The position numbers were made by a program, and so were the translations under genes. A stretch of DNA of 50,640 bases from CAZOOK01 sp964581385 (GTDB taxonomy: Bacteria > Pseudomonadota > Gammaproteobacteria > Nevskiales > Nevskiaceae), in NCBI GenBank assembly GCA_964581385.1, contig CAZOOK010000038.1, positions 1-50,640 on the forward strand, given 5' to 3'. Under the pieces are notes generated by a model. It was not told the DNA's origin. It saw only the letters and a list, made by a program, of their open reading frames with translations, and made no database searches. Positions 26,126 to 34,444 of this stretch are shown piece by piece; within the stretch, counting starts at the first letter, position 1; each line of letters starts with the position of its first letter.

Positions 26126-27003
26126 CGCGCACTCACTCCGGCCGCCTTAAGCGCCTCGCGCACCGTCGGCTCGTATTGCTTGGCAAGCGGCACCAGCGGC
26201 AGGCGGATGCCGGTGCCCATGCGGCCCATGGCGTGCAACGCCCACTTCACCGGGATCGGGTTTGGCTCCACGAACAAGTCCTGATGGAGTTTCGCGAGCT
26301 TCGCGTCGATAGCCTCCGCACGTGCGCGATCGCCCGCCAGCGCGGCGGCACACATCTCGTGCATGAGTCGCGGCACGACGTTGGCAGTAACGGAAATATC
26401 GCCCTTGCCGCCGAGCAGGATCGATTCGCGCGCGGTCGCATCGTCGCCGGAGTAAACCGCGAATTCGCGCGGACACAGTTCCAGCAATTCGCGGATGCGC
26501 TGCAAGTCGCCCTTGGCTTCCTTGAGCCCGACGATGTTCGGGACCTCGGCCAGACGCGCAACCGTGGCCGGCAGCATGTCGCAGCCGGTACGGCCCGGCA
26601 CGTTGTAAAGAATCTGCGGAATTTCAACCGCTTCCGCGAGCGCACGGAAATGGCGATACAGCCCTTCCTGCGGCGGCTTGTTGTAGTACGGCGTCACCAG
26701 CAGGCAAGCATTGGCACCAGCCGCCTTGGCGGCGCTGGTCAATTCGATCGCCTCACGCGTGGAATTGGCGCCGGTTCCAGCAATCACCGGGATGCGGCCG
26801 CGCACGCGCTCGACGACGCGGCGCACAACGCCAATGTGTTCGTCGACATCCAGCGTCGCGGATTCGCCCGTCGTACCGACGGCGACGATCGCGTCCGTGC
26901 CCTCGGCGATATGCCAGTCCACCAGTGCATCGAGCGTCGGATAGTCGATAGTGTCGTCAGCCGACATCGGCGTAACGAGGGCGACGATGCTGCCCTTAAT
27001 CAT
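26122..27003 (-). CDS. dapA: 4-hydroxy-tetrahydrodipicolinate synthase
   Basis: This 293-residue TIM-barrel enzyme condenses pyruvate with aspartate semialdehyde, the first committed step of the lysine/diaminopimelate branch. Catalytic residues are visible: Schiff-base Lys161 in GLKEAKGD, the triad Tyr133, Thr45 and Tyr107, and the substrate-binding GTTGESATL loop. Length equals the E. coli enzyme. It is divergent from gcvR across about 140 bp and is coupled to a small lipoprotein gene downstream. Confidence 0.97.
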   Translation of the reverse strand: MIKGSIVALVTPMSADDTIDYPTLDALVDWHIAEGTDAIVAVGTTGESATLDVDEHIGVVRRVVERVRGRIPVIAGTGANSTREAIELTSAAKAAGANACLLVTPYYNKPPQEGLYRHFRALAEAVEIPQILYNVPGRTGCDMLPATVARLAEVPNIVGLKEAKGDLQRIRELLELCPREFAVYSGDDATARESILLGGKGDISVTANVVPRLMHEMCAAALAGDRARAEAIDAKLAKLHQDLFVEPNPIPVKWALHAMGRMGTGIRLPLVPLAKQYEPTVREALKAAGVSAR

Positions 27004-27145
27004 ATTCGGGAAAATGCGTCGGTTAAAGATCGAGAAGTATACCCGAAGGCCGTAATATACGGCCCCTCGCCCACACCTTGGCGGCGCACCCGTACCGGTG
27101 CCGGAATGGCCGGCGCCCCGGCAAATCCATTACTATTGGCCTGCA

Positions 27146-27685
27146 ATGTCTGCCCCTGACAACCTCCTTTCGATCTCCGTTCTCGCCCAACCGCGCCCGC
27201 AGCTCGCGCTGGAACTTTTCCGCGCGATCCGTGAACGCGGCTGCGAAGTCGAGGACTGCCGCCTCGCTCCGATCGGCGATCGCATCACCGCCAATCTTGT
27301 CGTTTCCGGCAATTGGAGCGCCCTCGGCCGTCTGGAAACCGCGCTACCCGGCATCGCCGAGAAGCTCGATCTTCAGGTGCGCTTCCAACGCTGCGGTTCG
27401 CGCGAGCCGAATCCGGACTATCGCCCTTACGCGGCCGATGTGATCGCTCCGCAGCAGCCGGACTTGCTCGTCCATCTGCTGGAGTTTTTCCACGGCCAGG
27501 ATGTGCAGGTCGCGGAGATGTCCACACAGAAGTACCAGTCCTCGCATACGGGCGCGGGGATGTGCGGCGTGCAATTCGTGCTGCACGTCCCGGTGAACCA
27601 GCATCCGCAGGCCCTGCGCGAATCATTCATGGATCTCTGCGACGATCTGAACGCGGATGGCATGCTGGACCCGATCAAGTCGTAA
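27146..27685 (+). CDS. gcvR: GcvR-like ACT-domain regulator (glycine cleavage repressor family)
   Basis: This 179-residue protein consists of two tandem ACT-type domains (about 1-80 and 95-175), matching the GcvR family. In E. coli GcvR binds glycine and blocks the activator GcvA at the glycine cleavage operon. No DNA-binding domain is present, as expected. ATG at 27146 is chosen because it begins the first ACT beta-strand (LLSISVLAQ); the frame is open for 16 more codons. The order dapA (divergent), gcvR, bcp is a recurrent proteobacterial arrangement. Target genes are not in the window. Confidence 0.8.
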   Translation: MSAPDNLLSISVLAQPRPQLALELFRAIRERGCEVEDCRLAPIGDRITANLVVSGNWSALGRLETALPGIAEKLDLQVRFQRCGSREPNPDYRPYAADVIAPQQPDLLVHLLEFFHGQDVQVAEMSTQKYQSSHTGAGMCGVQFVLHVPVNQHPQALRESFMDLCDDLNADGMLDPIKS

Positions 27686-27710
27686 TCCCCTTTCTGCTGC
27701 CGGATCTACC

Positions 27711-28178
27711 ATGACGCTGGATGTTGGAGACAAACTGCCCGACCTGACGCTGCCGGCAAATGGCGGTCGTAAGGTATCGCTGAAAAGCGACTTCAAGGAT
27801 CGCAAGCTTGTGGTGTATTTCTATCCGAAGGACAACACGTCCGGCTGCACGCTCGAAGGCCAGGATTTCGCACGGCTCTACCCGAAATTCAAAGCCGCGG
27901 ATGCCGATGTCGTCGGTATTTCGCGGGACAGCGTCAAATCCCACGACAATTTCTGCGCGAAATTCGGCTTTCCGTTCACATTACTTTCCGATACGGGCGA
28001 AGCCGCTTGCGCGGCGTTCGGCACCATCGTCGAAAAGAGCATGTACGGCCGCAAGTACATGGGCATCGACCGCAGCACCTACCTCTTCGATGGCAAAGGC
28101 CGACTTCGCCAGATATGGCGCGGGGTCAAGGTCAAAGGCCATGCCGAAGAGGTACTCGAGGCGGCAAGCAAGCTTTGA
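27711..28178 (+). CDS. bcp: Peroxiredoxin of the Bcp/PrxQ family
   Basis: This 155-residue thiol peroxidase reduces hydrogen peroxide and organic peroxides using thioredoxin. The peroxidatic cysteine is Cys46 in the motif DNTSGCTLEG. The resolving cysteine five residues later, as in E. coli Bcp, is absent; instead Cys82 lies 36 residues on (NFCAKFGF), the same spacing as in the PrxQ type described from Xylella (Cys47/Cys83). A third Cys is at 100. ATG at 27711 gives the family N-terminus (LDVGDKLPDLTLP). It follows gcvR by 25 bp and is probably co-transcribed. Confidence 0.92.
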   Translation: MTLDVGDKLPDLTLPANGGRKVSLKSDFKDRKLVVYFYPKDNTSGCTLEGQDFARLYPKFKAADADVVGISRDSVKSHDNFCAKFGFPFTLLSDTGEAACAAFGTIVEKSMYGRKYMGIDRSTYLFDGKGRLRQIWRGVKVKGHAEEVLEAASKL

Positions 28179-28269
28179 ACGTTGTCCGCCTTTTCCCTCA
28201 CCTACCCATCCCGCCGGCCGATAACCTCGGATATCGGCCACCGTCAGACCGGAGCTATCCGGCGCACGC

Positions 28270-29697
28270 ATGAAGAAAAAAATATTCGTTCTTGATACCA
28301 ACGTGCTGATGCACGATCCGAGCAGTCTGTTCCGCTTCGAGGAACATGACTTGTTCATTCCGATGGTCGTGCTCGAAGAGTTGGACGCCGCCAAGAAGGG
28401 CACCAGCGAAGTTTCGCGCAACACGCGGCAGGTCAGCCGTTTCCTCGATGATCTGATGCGCAACAAGAATCATGCGCAGATCGAGGAAGGCCTGCCGTTA
28501 CCGAGCCTGGCCAAAGCAGCAATGCCGCTTAACGGCACCGCCTCCAACAACGCAGCCGCGACCGGGCGCCTGTTTTTCCAGACACGGCCACCGGATACAT
28601 CGCTGCCGGAAGTGTTGCCCGGCAACAAGCCGGACAACAGCATCCTGCTGATCACGCTGGCGTTGCAGACCCAGCATCCGGGACGGCGTATCACATTGGT
28701 GTCGAAGGACATCAACCTGCGCATCAAGGCAGCGATCGTCGGCGTTCATACCGAGGACTATCACAACGATCAGGTTCTCGACGATCTCGATCTGCTCTAT
28801 ACCGGATATACACAGTTGCCGCCGGACTTCTGGCAGACGCACGGCGAAATGATGGAGTCCTGGCAGGACGAGCGCGGTCGCGCCTGCTACCGGGTGTCCG
28901 GCCCGCTCGTCGAACATTGGCACGTCAACGAGTTTCTTTACATCGCCGACGATTCCGAGCGCGGCCTGGAGCTGGTCGTACAGTCGGTCGGTAAAGACAC
29001 CGCGACGCTGCGTGTCATCCGCGATTACCGCAGCGGCAAAACGCCGGTGTGGGGAATACATGCCAAGAACCGCGAACAGAATTTCGCGCTGAATCTGCTG
29101 CTCGATCCGGACGTCGATTTCGTCACCGTGCTCGGCACCGCCGGCACCGGCAAAACGCTGCTGACGCTCGCGGCCGGCCTTGCGCAGACGCTCGATGAAC
29201 CGCGCTACCGCGAAATCATCATGACCCGCGTCACTGTGCCGGTCGGCGAGGATATCGGCTTCCTGCCCGGCACCGAAGAGGAAAAGATGACGCCGTGGAT
29301 GGGCGCACTGATGGACAACCTCGAAGTGCTGACGCAGACCAGTAACTCCGGCGACTGGGAGCGCGCGGCGACCAACGATCTGCTCGCCAAACGCATCAAG
29401 ATCCGCTCGCTGAATTTCATGCGCGGCCGCACCTTCCTGAATCGCTACATTATCATCGACGAGGCGCAGAACCTGACCTCGAAGCAGATGAAGACGCTGA
29501 TCACGCGCTGCGGTCCGGGCTCGAAGATGGTTTGCCTGGGCAACCTCGGCCAGATCGATACACCGTATCTGACCGAAACCACCTCCGGCCTGACTTACGT
29601 CGTCGATCGCTTCCGCGGCTGGCCGCACGGCGGTCATGTCACGCTCGCACGCGGGGAACGCTCGCGGCTGGCGGCACACGCGTCCGAAATCCTTTGA
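28270..29697 (+). CDS. PIN domain-PhoH ATPase fusion protein
   Basis: This 475-residue protein joins an N-terminal PIN ribonuclease domain (about 1-150; acidic residues in FVLDTNVLMHD, VVLEELD and SKDINLRIKA) to a C-terminal PhoH-type P-loop ATPase (Walker A GTAGTGKT from about residue 290, Walker B YIIIDEAQNLT). Such PhoH2-like proteins are proposed RNA helicase-nucleases; in E. coli the YjcD/PhoH naming differs, so I give no symbol. AT-rich codons after the ATG (Lys-Lys-Lys-Ile) mark the start. A small gene follows after nine bases and is probably its operon partner. Confidence 0.9.
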   Translation: MKKKIFVLDTNVLMHDPSSLFRFEEHDLFIPMVVLEELDAAKKGTSEVSRNTRQVSRFLDDLMRNKNHAQIEEGLPLPSLAKAAMPLNGTASNNAAATGRLFFQTRPPDTSLPEVLPGNKPDNSILLITLALQTQHPGRRITLVSKDINLRIKAAIVGVHTEDYHNDQVLDDLDLLYTGYTQLPPDFWQTHGEMMESWQDERGRACYRVSGPLVEHWHVNEFLYIADDSERGLELVVQSVGKDTATLRVIRDYRSGKTPVWGIHAKNREQNFALNLLLDPDVDFVTVLGTAGTGKTLLTLAAGLAQTLDEPRYREIIMTRVTVPVGEDIGFLPGTEEEKMTPWMGALMDNLEVLTQTSNSGDWERAATNDLLAKRIKIRSLNFMRGRTFLNRYIIIDEAQNLTSKQMKTLITRCGPGSKMVCLGNLGQIDTPYLTETTSGLTYVVDRFRGWPHGGHVTLARGERSRLAAHASEIL

Positions 29698-29706
29698 GTA
29701 AGCGCC

Positions 29707-30039
29707 ATGCTCCGCAAAATGGCTCGCGGTGTAAAGGACGGCGCACTTGCGTTGTCCGCCAAAGCATTTTTGAACGACCGCTTCCGCGAATACGGTGAAG
29801 TGATTGAATGCTCGATCGATACCAGCGCCACGCGCCTGTCGATCACCGCGATGCTGACCGGCGAACGCGAGCCAATCACGGTCGCCGTCGAGCACTACAC
29901 CATCGAACCGGAAGGCACCGAGCGCTATATCGTGCTGCATAAACTCAGCAGCTCGCGCGCCTGGATCGGCGCCCTGCTCTCCCGCCTGTTCTCGGGCAAG
30001 CGTTACAAGATTCCGGCGGCGGTCACCAAGCTGCTCTAG
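29707..30039 (+). CDS. Conserved small protein of unknown function, PhoH operon partner
   Basis: This 110-residue basic protein starts nine bases after the PIN-PhoH stop. No signal peptide or membrane helix is seen. The middle part alternates beta-type stretches (GEVIECSIDT, RLSITAMLTG, ITVAVEHYTI, RYIVLHKLS), suggesting a small beta-sheet domain; the ends are Lys/Arg-rich, compatible with RNA or membrane contact. I do not recognise the family. It converges with the NYN gene, 12 bp between stops. Tight spacing suggests a shared task with the PhoH protein; this is inference. Confidence 0.75.
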   Translation: MLRKMARGVKDGALALSAKAFLNDRFREYGEVIECSIDTSATRLSITAMLTGEREPITVAVEHYTIEPEGTERYIVLHKLSSSRAWIGALLSRLFSGKRYKIPAAVTKLL

Positions 30040-30051
30040 CCTGCCCCCGCT

Positions 30052-30888
30052 TCAATCATCCCGATGCACAAGACGCAGCAGATAGTTGCCTGATTTTTCG
30101 TCGCGGTCGACAGCGAGCAGGCCGCTGGCGCGCGCGGTTTCGAGCAGTTCGCGGAAGCTGCTGAAGCCATAAGCGGATTCGCTGAAATCAGGCCGGCGGC
30201 GCTTCAGTGCCTGCTTGACCATCGAGGCCCACAGCTTGTTTTCCTCGCCGCGCTCAGCGACCAGCGCTTCCACGGTTTCAATCAGCAGCTGCGTCGCTTC
30301 CTGGCGACGCGCGTCTTCGGCGCTGGCGGGCTTGGATGGTTTCGCCGCCGATTTGCCGGATGCGACCACTCCTTCCGCCTTTTTCGCGGCGCGCCGCTTC
30401 TTCTGCTCCTGTGCTTGCACCAGATCGTCGTAGAAGATGAATTCATCGCAGTTGGCGGTGAGCAAATCGGATGTGGACTTGCGCACGCCAACACCGATCA
30501 CAACCTTGTTGTTTTCGCGCAGCTTCGATACCAGCGGCGAGAAGTCAGAGTCGCCGGAGATAATGACGAAGGCATCGACGTGCGATTTCGTGTAGCAGAG
30601 GTCCAGCGCGTCAACGACCATGCGGATGTCGGCCGAATTCTTGCCGGACTGGCGCACATGTGGAATTTCGATCAGTTCGAAGGCGGCCTCGTGCATCACT
30701 TTCTTGAAATCCTTATAGCGTTCCCAGTCGCAATAAGCCTTCTTGACGACGATGTTGCCCTTGAGCAGCAAGCGTTCGAGCACCTTGGCGATATCAAAAC
30801 GCGGGTAATTCGCCTCATGCACGCCGAGTGCGACGTTTTCAAAATCGCAGAACAAAGCCATGTTCTGAATTTCGGGGGGAGCGGCCAT
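30052..30888 (-). CDS. NYN-domain protein with C-terminal OST-HTH/LOTUS-like domain
   Basis: This 278-residue protein has an N-terminal NYN (PIN-like, LabA/DUF88) nuclease domain with the acidic set Asp15 (LFCDFENV), Asp87 (SADIRMVVDAL), Asp113 and Asp115 (ISGDSDFSPLV). A Lys/Ala-rich linker (about 165-200) leads to a C-terminal winged-helix-like domain (about 205-270; Trp-Ala-Ser-Met-Val-Lys-Gln ... Phe-Ser-Ser-Phe-Arg-Glu-Leu-Leu) of the OST-HTH/LOTUS type that binds RNA. ATG at 30888 has a GAGG ribosome-binding site; a TTG at 30924 is less likely. Two RNase-fold proteins (PIN-PhoH and this) lie back to back, which hints at RNA metabolism. Confidence 0.88.
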   Translation of the reverse strand: MAAPPEIQNMALFCDFENVALGVHEANYPRFDIAKVLERLLLKGNIVVKKAYCDWERYKDFKKVMHEAAFELIEIPHVRQSGKNSADIRMVVDALDLCYTKSHVDAFVIISGDSDFSPLVSKLRENNKVVIGVGVRKSTSDLLTANCDEFIFYDDLVQAQEQKKRRAAKKAEGVVASGKSAAKPSKPASAEDARRQEATQLLIETVEALVAERGEENKLWASMVKQALKRRRPDFSESAYGFSSFRELLETARASGLLAVDRDEKSGNYLLRLVHRDD

Positions 30889-31088
30889 CGGGAGCGCCTC
30901 ACGCGTCGGAGAAAAGGGCTGCAAGCTTACCCTAAGGCCGCCACAGTTCCTTGACTGGCATCATTGATGATCGATCAATAGGGGTCGGAACCAGCTCCCG
31001 ACGAGACGATCAAGCCTGAACCATCTTCGACCATAGTGTGCAGCCAAACCCGGTAGCGAACGCGCTGCGTCGGAATTTGCCAATGTGC

Positions 31089-33491
31089 TCAGCGCAATGG
31101 TGCTCCAAGCAAGAAAGCTTCCTGCGGATCGAGCTTTAATTTCGCCGGATCGATTTCCACGCGCTTGCATTGCGGCTCATCAGGATCGGGCCGAATGTTG
31201 AAACCGAGCGATCGGCACAGTGCCAACATCGAATGATTTTCGGCGAGCACTTCGCCATATACCGTTTTGATGCCGCGCGCGGCGGCGAATGCAAGCAAGC
31301 ACTCCATGAGATGACGACCGAGTCCTGCTCCGCGCTGGCTTTGATGAACGAGAATCGCGTATTCAGCCTGCACACCATCCGCATCGGCGATCAGATGCGC
31401 GAGTCCGACAATGTCGGCACCCGAGCTGTCGCCAGTCTTGGCCACCAAGCCCAGTTCGCGGTCGTAATCCACCTGCGTCAGACGCGCCGCCATAGCGTGA
31501 GAGAAATACCGGAGTGTCTGAAAAAAGCGCAGACGGATCGCGTCCGGATCGGTGCCTTCGAGCATGCGGATGAACGCCGGCTCGTCTTCGGGCCGAATCG
31601 CGCGAATATGGAATATTTTTCCGTCCGCCAGTCGCGCCTCGTGGCTGAGGGCCACCGGATACGGTGCCAACGCCAGACGTTTGCGGTCCGGCGGCGGATT
31701 GCCGTCGATCAGCGCAAAAACTTCCGCGAGCCGGCACCTTGCTTCTTCCGGCGAAGCAAACAAAGTCACGCGCAGCGCAGCGATGCTCGGTTGTTCAACC
31801 GCTAAGTTCGCGAGCCGCAATAATGCGAGGGACAAGCGCTGCAGATCACCGCCCGCGTCGGGTTCGGACCAGTGGAAACCGGCGGCTTCGAGCAAGCGGC
31901 ACGTGAGCAGGCCATCGAGTGGTGGGAACCCGTAAGCGATCGGCACTTCGATACTTCCCGCTTCAGCCTGCACCGACAGATAGGTGCCGAACTCCGGGTG
32001 ACGCTGGATGGCGACGCGGATACCGGTACCCGTGCGCCGCGTACCGGCGGCGCGGCCGACACCGTACTCTGCAAGCAAGGCAAGCGCAGCGCGTGTGTGT
32101 TTCGACTTGTCATCAGCTTTGGCGAGCTGTACCAGAATCGCATCGACACGTTCCTGACGCAGCACGTGCCCTTCCCACAGCGGTGGCGTCTGCGTCAGCA
32201 GCTCCTGAGTCCATCGATGGCGGCGCAGCGTGGCAAGCGCGTAGGCAGCATCATCGAGCGATGCGAATGTCGCCACACCACGCGCGGCGCAGAACGCGCG
32301 CGCCTGCCGCGCAGTGGCGAGCCCCAGCCAGACCGTCAGTATCTTCGAGATTTGCGGACTTTCGCTGATCGCTTGTGCGACCGCTTCGTGTGGCTGACCC
32401 GGTTCCGGGCTATGCACGAGCAGAACGGCATCGGCCACGCCGCGCTCGATCAGCAAGCTCACAACGGTGGCAATCTCCTGCGGCGGCAGGGTACCGACAT
32501 CGACCGCGTCGCCGATGAAGCGGGCCAGTGGCAAACGATCGCGCAGTTCGCTACGCAACGCCTCGGCGACATCTGCGAGCGTGATCCCGTGCCGCAATAG
32601 AGCATCGACTGCCAGCGCGCAAAGACCGGCGCCGTTGCTGACAACGACAACGCGCGCGTTGCCGAGAGTGCCGAGACGTTCAAGAGCTTCCAAGGAATCG
32701 AACAGCCCACTGAGCGTCTCGCATTCGACCAAACCCGCGCGCGCAAAGGCAGCCGAACACACGGGATCAGGTCCCCGTCCGGCAGCGTCGCGCGCATTGG
32801 CGGTGCGCGTCTGCAGAATCGTGACCGGCTTGGCACGCGCGACCGCGCGCGCGGCCGACATGAAACGGCGACCGTCCGCGACGCGCCCGAGTTGCACGAC
32901 TACGCCGCGCGTAGCCGGATCGACAGCGGCATAGTCGAGCAAATCGGCGATGCTGACATCCGCCTCGGCGCCGGTCACCGCCAGCCAGGAAAAACCCAGA
33001 TTGCGCCCCTGCGCCCAGTCAAGCGCAGCAGCAGCGACGGTGCGCGACTGTGCAATCAAGGCGAGGTGGCCCCGCTTCAGCGCCGCTGCATAGGCGCAGC
33101 CGTTGAATCCACCCGCAGGCGCGGCGATTCCGGCCGAGCGAGCGCCGAGGATGCGCAAGCCGACGGCGCGCGCTGCCACCAGGGCATCGCGGGACACCGG
33201 GACGTCCGTAGCTGAGATCAGGCCGCGGCATCCCCGGCTGGCGAGTTGCGTTAACACTTGAGGCCGCAGCTGGCGGCCGTCGAAGCCCACCGCGAGATCA
33301 GCCCGATCCACCGCATCGGCCGTGTCCACGCGACGCCAGCCATCCGCTTCCGCGCCCACCAAAACACGTCGCTGCGGCGATAACGAGGCCGCGATGTTCG
33401 AAAACAATTGACGTTGTCCGGGGGTACGCGGCTCGCCCAATACCGCAACGATTCCGGGGCGGAAGAAAACGTCGAGGTTGCGTACCGTCAC
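31089..33491 (-). CDS. Pat-type protein lysine acetyltransferase (NDP-forming acyl-CoA synthetase-like plus GNAT)
   Basis: This 800-residue protein has the PatZ/YfiQ architecture: a CoA-binding and ligase-like region of NDP-forming acyl-CoA synthetases (about 1-450), a reduced ATP-grasp-like part (about 455-600) and a C-terminal GNAT domain (about 640-785). The GNAT acetyl-CoA motif is Gln-Arg-Gly-Ala-Gly-Leu-Gly near residue 720, followed by ENHSMLALCRSLGF. PatZ enzymes acetylate lysines, classically in acetyl-CoA synthetase, shutting it off. It is shorter than E. coli PatZ (886). The start is GTG at 33491, 29 bp after the deacetylase gene on the same strand. Confidence 0.88.
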   Translation of the reverse strand: MTVRNLDVFFRPGIVAVLGEPRTPGQRQLFSNIAASLSPQRRVLVGAEADGWRRVDTADAVDRADLAVGFDGRQLRPQVLTQLASRGCRGLISATDVPVSRDALVAARAVGLRILGARSAGIAAPAGGFNGCAYAAALKRGHLALIAQSRTVAAAALDWAQGRNLGFSWLAVTGAEADVSIADLLDYAAVDPATRGVVVQLGRVADGRRFMSAARAVARAKPVTILQTRTANARDAAGRGPDPVCSAAFARAGLVECETLSGLFDSLEALERLGTLGNARVVVVSNGAGLCALAVDALLRHGITLADVAEALRSELRDRLPLARFIGDAVDVGTLPPQEIATVVSLLIERGVADAVLLVHSPEPGQPHEAVAQAISESPQISKILTVWLGLATARQARAFCAARGVATFASLDDAAYALATLRRHRWTQELLTQTPPLWEGHVLRQERVDAILVQLAKADDKSKHTRAALALLAEYGVGRAAGTRRTGTGIRVAIQRHPEFGTYLSVQAEAGSIEVPIAYGFPPLDGLLTCRLLEAAGFHWSEPDAGGDLQRLSLALLRLANLAVEQPSIAALRVTLFASPEEARCRLAEVFALIDGNPPPDRKRLALAPYPVALSHEARLADGKIFHIRAIRPEDEPAFIRMLEGTDPDAIRLRFFQTLRYFSHAMAARLTQVDYDRELGLVAKTGDSSGADIVGLAHLIADADGVQAEYAILVHQSQRGAGLGRHLMECLLAFAAARGIKTVYGEVLAENHSMLALCRSLGFNIRPDPDEPQCKRVEIDPAKLKLDPQEAFLLGAPLR

Positions 33492-33520
33492 GGGTCGCCG
33501 GGTTTCGCGGGAATTCTGCG

Positions 33521-34444
33521 TTATTCGACGAATGGCCGCACGAAGGCTTCGACGCTGCGCGCCAGCGCATGCACGTCATAACCGCCTTCGAGCGTGGCCA
33601 CGACACGTCCGCGGCAGTGGCGTGCGGCGAAGTCGCGGATCCATTTGCCGATCCAGCCAAAGTCCTCGTTCTGCAAGCGCAGATTGGCCATCGGATCCGC
33701 CGCATGCGCGTCAAAGCCGGCCGAAATCAGAAGCATCTCCGGCGCGTGTGCTTCCAGTGCCGGCTGCCAGCGAGCGATCACGGCCTTGCGAAAAGCGTCA
33801 CCGCCGGCGCCGGCGGGCATTTCGGCATCGACAAAATGAGTGATCGAATGATCAGACTGCCAGCCTGGATACAGAGGATGTTCGTAGGTCGAACAGAACA
33901 GCACGCGCGGATCATCACGGAAAATATCTGCCGTGCCGTTGCCGTAATGTACGTCGAAGTCGAGGATCGCCACGCGCGACAATCCGGACGCGAGCGCTTG
34001 CGCGGCGGCGACGGCGACGTTGTTGAAGAAGCAGAAACCCATGGCTTGGGCGCGCTCGGCATGATGGCCCGGCGGCCGCACCGCACAGAACGCCAGCCCA
34101 CCGCTTTGCTGCCCAAGCACGATATCGACCGCGCGCACTGCGGCGCCCGCCGCCAGCAGCGCGGCGCGCGCGGTGTGACTGTTCATCAGCGTATCGGGAT
34201 CAATATGGCGATAGCTGCCCGCTTCGACCGGAATCAGAATGCTGTCGATCAGCGCCGGATCATGGACGCGCGCCAACGCCGCGCGCGACGCTGGATTCGC
34301 AAGCTCGCGCATGAACAGTGGCGAAAGACCTGCCGCGAGCAGCCGATCCTCGATCGCCTGCAAGCGTTGCGGCGATTCCGGGTGCATCTCTCCCATCTCG
34401 TGTAGAAGGCAATCGGGATGAGTAATCCAGGTTACTGCGTTCAT
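33521..34444 (-). CDS. Histone-deacetylase-family amidohydrolase
   Basis: This 307-residue zinc enzyme belongs to the arginase/HDAC fold (AcuC, HDAC-like amidohydrolases, acetylpolyamine amidohydrolases). All catalytic residues are in place: His127-His128 (RPPGHHAE), zinc ligands Asp164 and His166 (DFDVHYGNGT) and Asp245 (SAGFDAHAAD), and the transition-state Tyr289 (LEGGYD). Adjacent to a Pat-type acetyltransferase, protein-lysine deacetylation is the likeliest activity, as for AcuC with AcuA in Bacillus; polyamine deacetylation cannot be excluded. Its ATG overlaps the stop of the upstream GGDEF gene by four bases. Confidence 0.92.
   Translation of the reverse strand: MNAVTWITHPDCLLHEMGEMHPESPQRLQAIEDRLLAAGLSPLFMRELANPASRAALARVHDPALIDSILIPVEAGSYRHIDPDTLMNSHTARAALLAAGAAVRAVDIVLGQQSGGLAFCAVRPPGHHAERAQAMGFCFFNNVAVAAAQALASGLSRVAILDFDVHYGNGTADIFRDDPRVLFCSTYEHPLYPGWQSDHSITHFVDAEMPAGAGGDAFRKAVIARWQPALEAHAPEMLLISAGFDAHAADPMANLRLQNEDFGWIGKWIRDFAARHCRGRVVATLEGGYDVHALARSVEAFVRPFVE

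Noticed and set aside
28498..29940. 480-codon frame antisense to the PIN-PhoH gene
   Set aside because: Shadow of a well-supported gene; the translation is rich in Arg, Gln and His with no recognisable domain.
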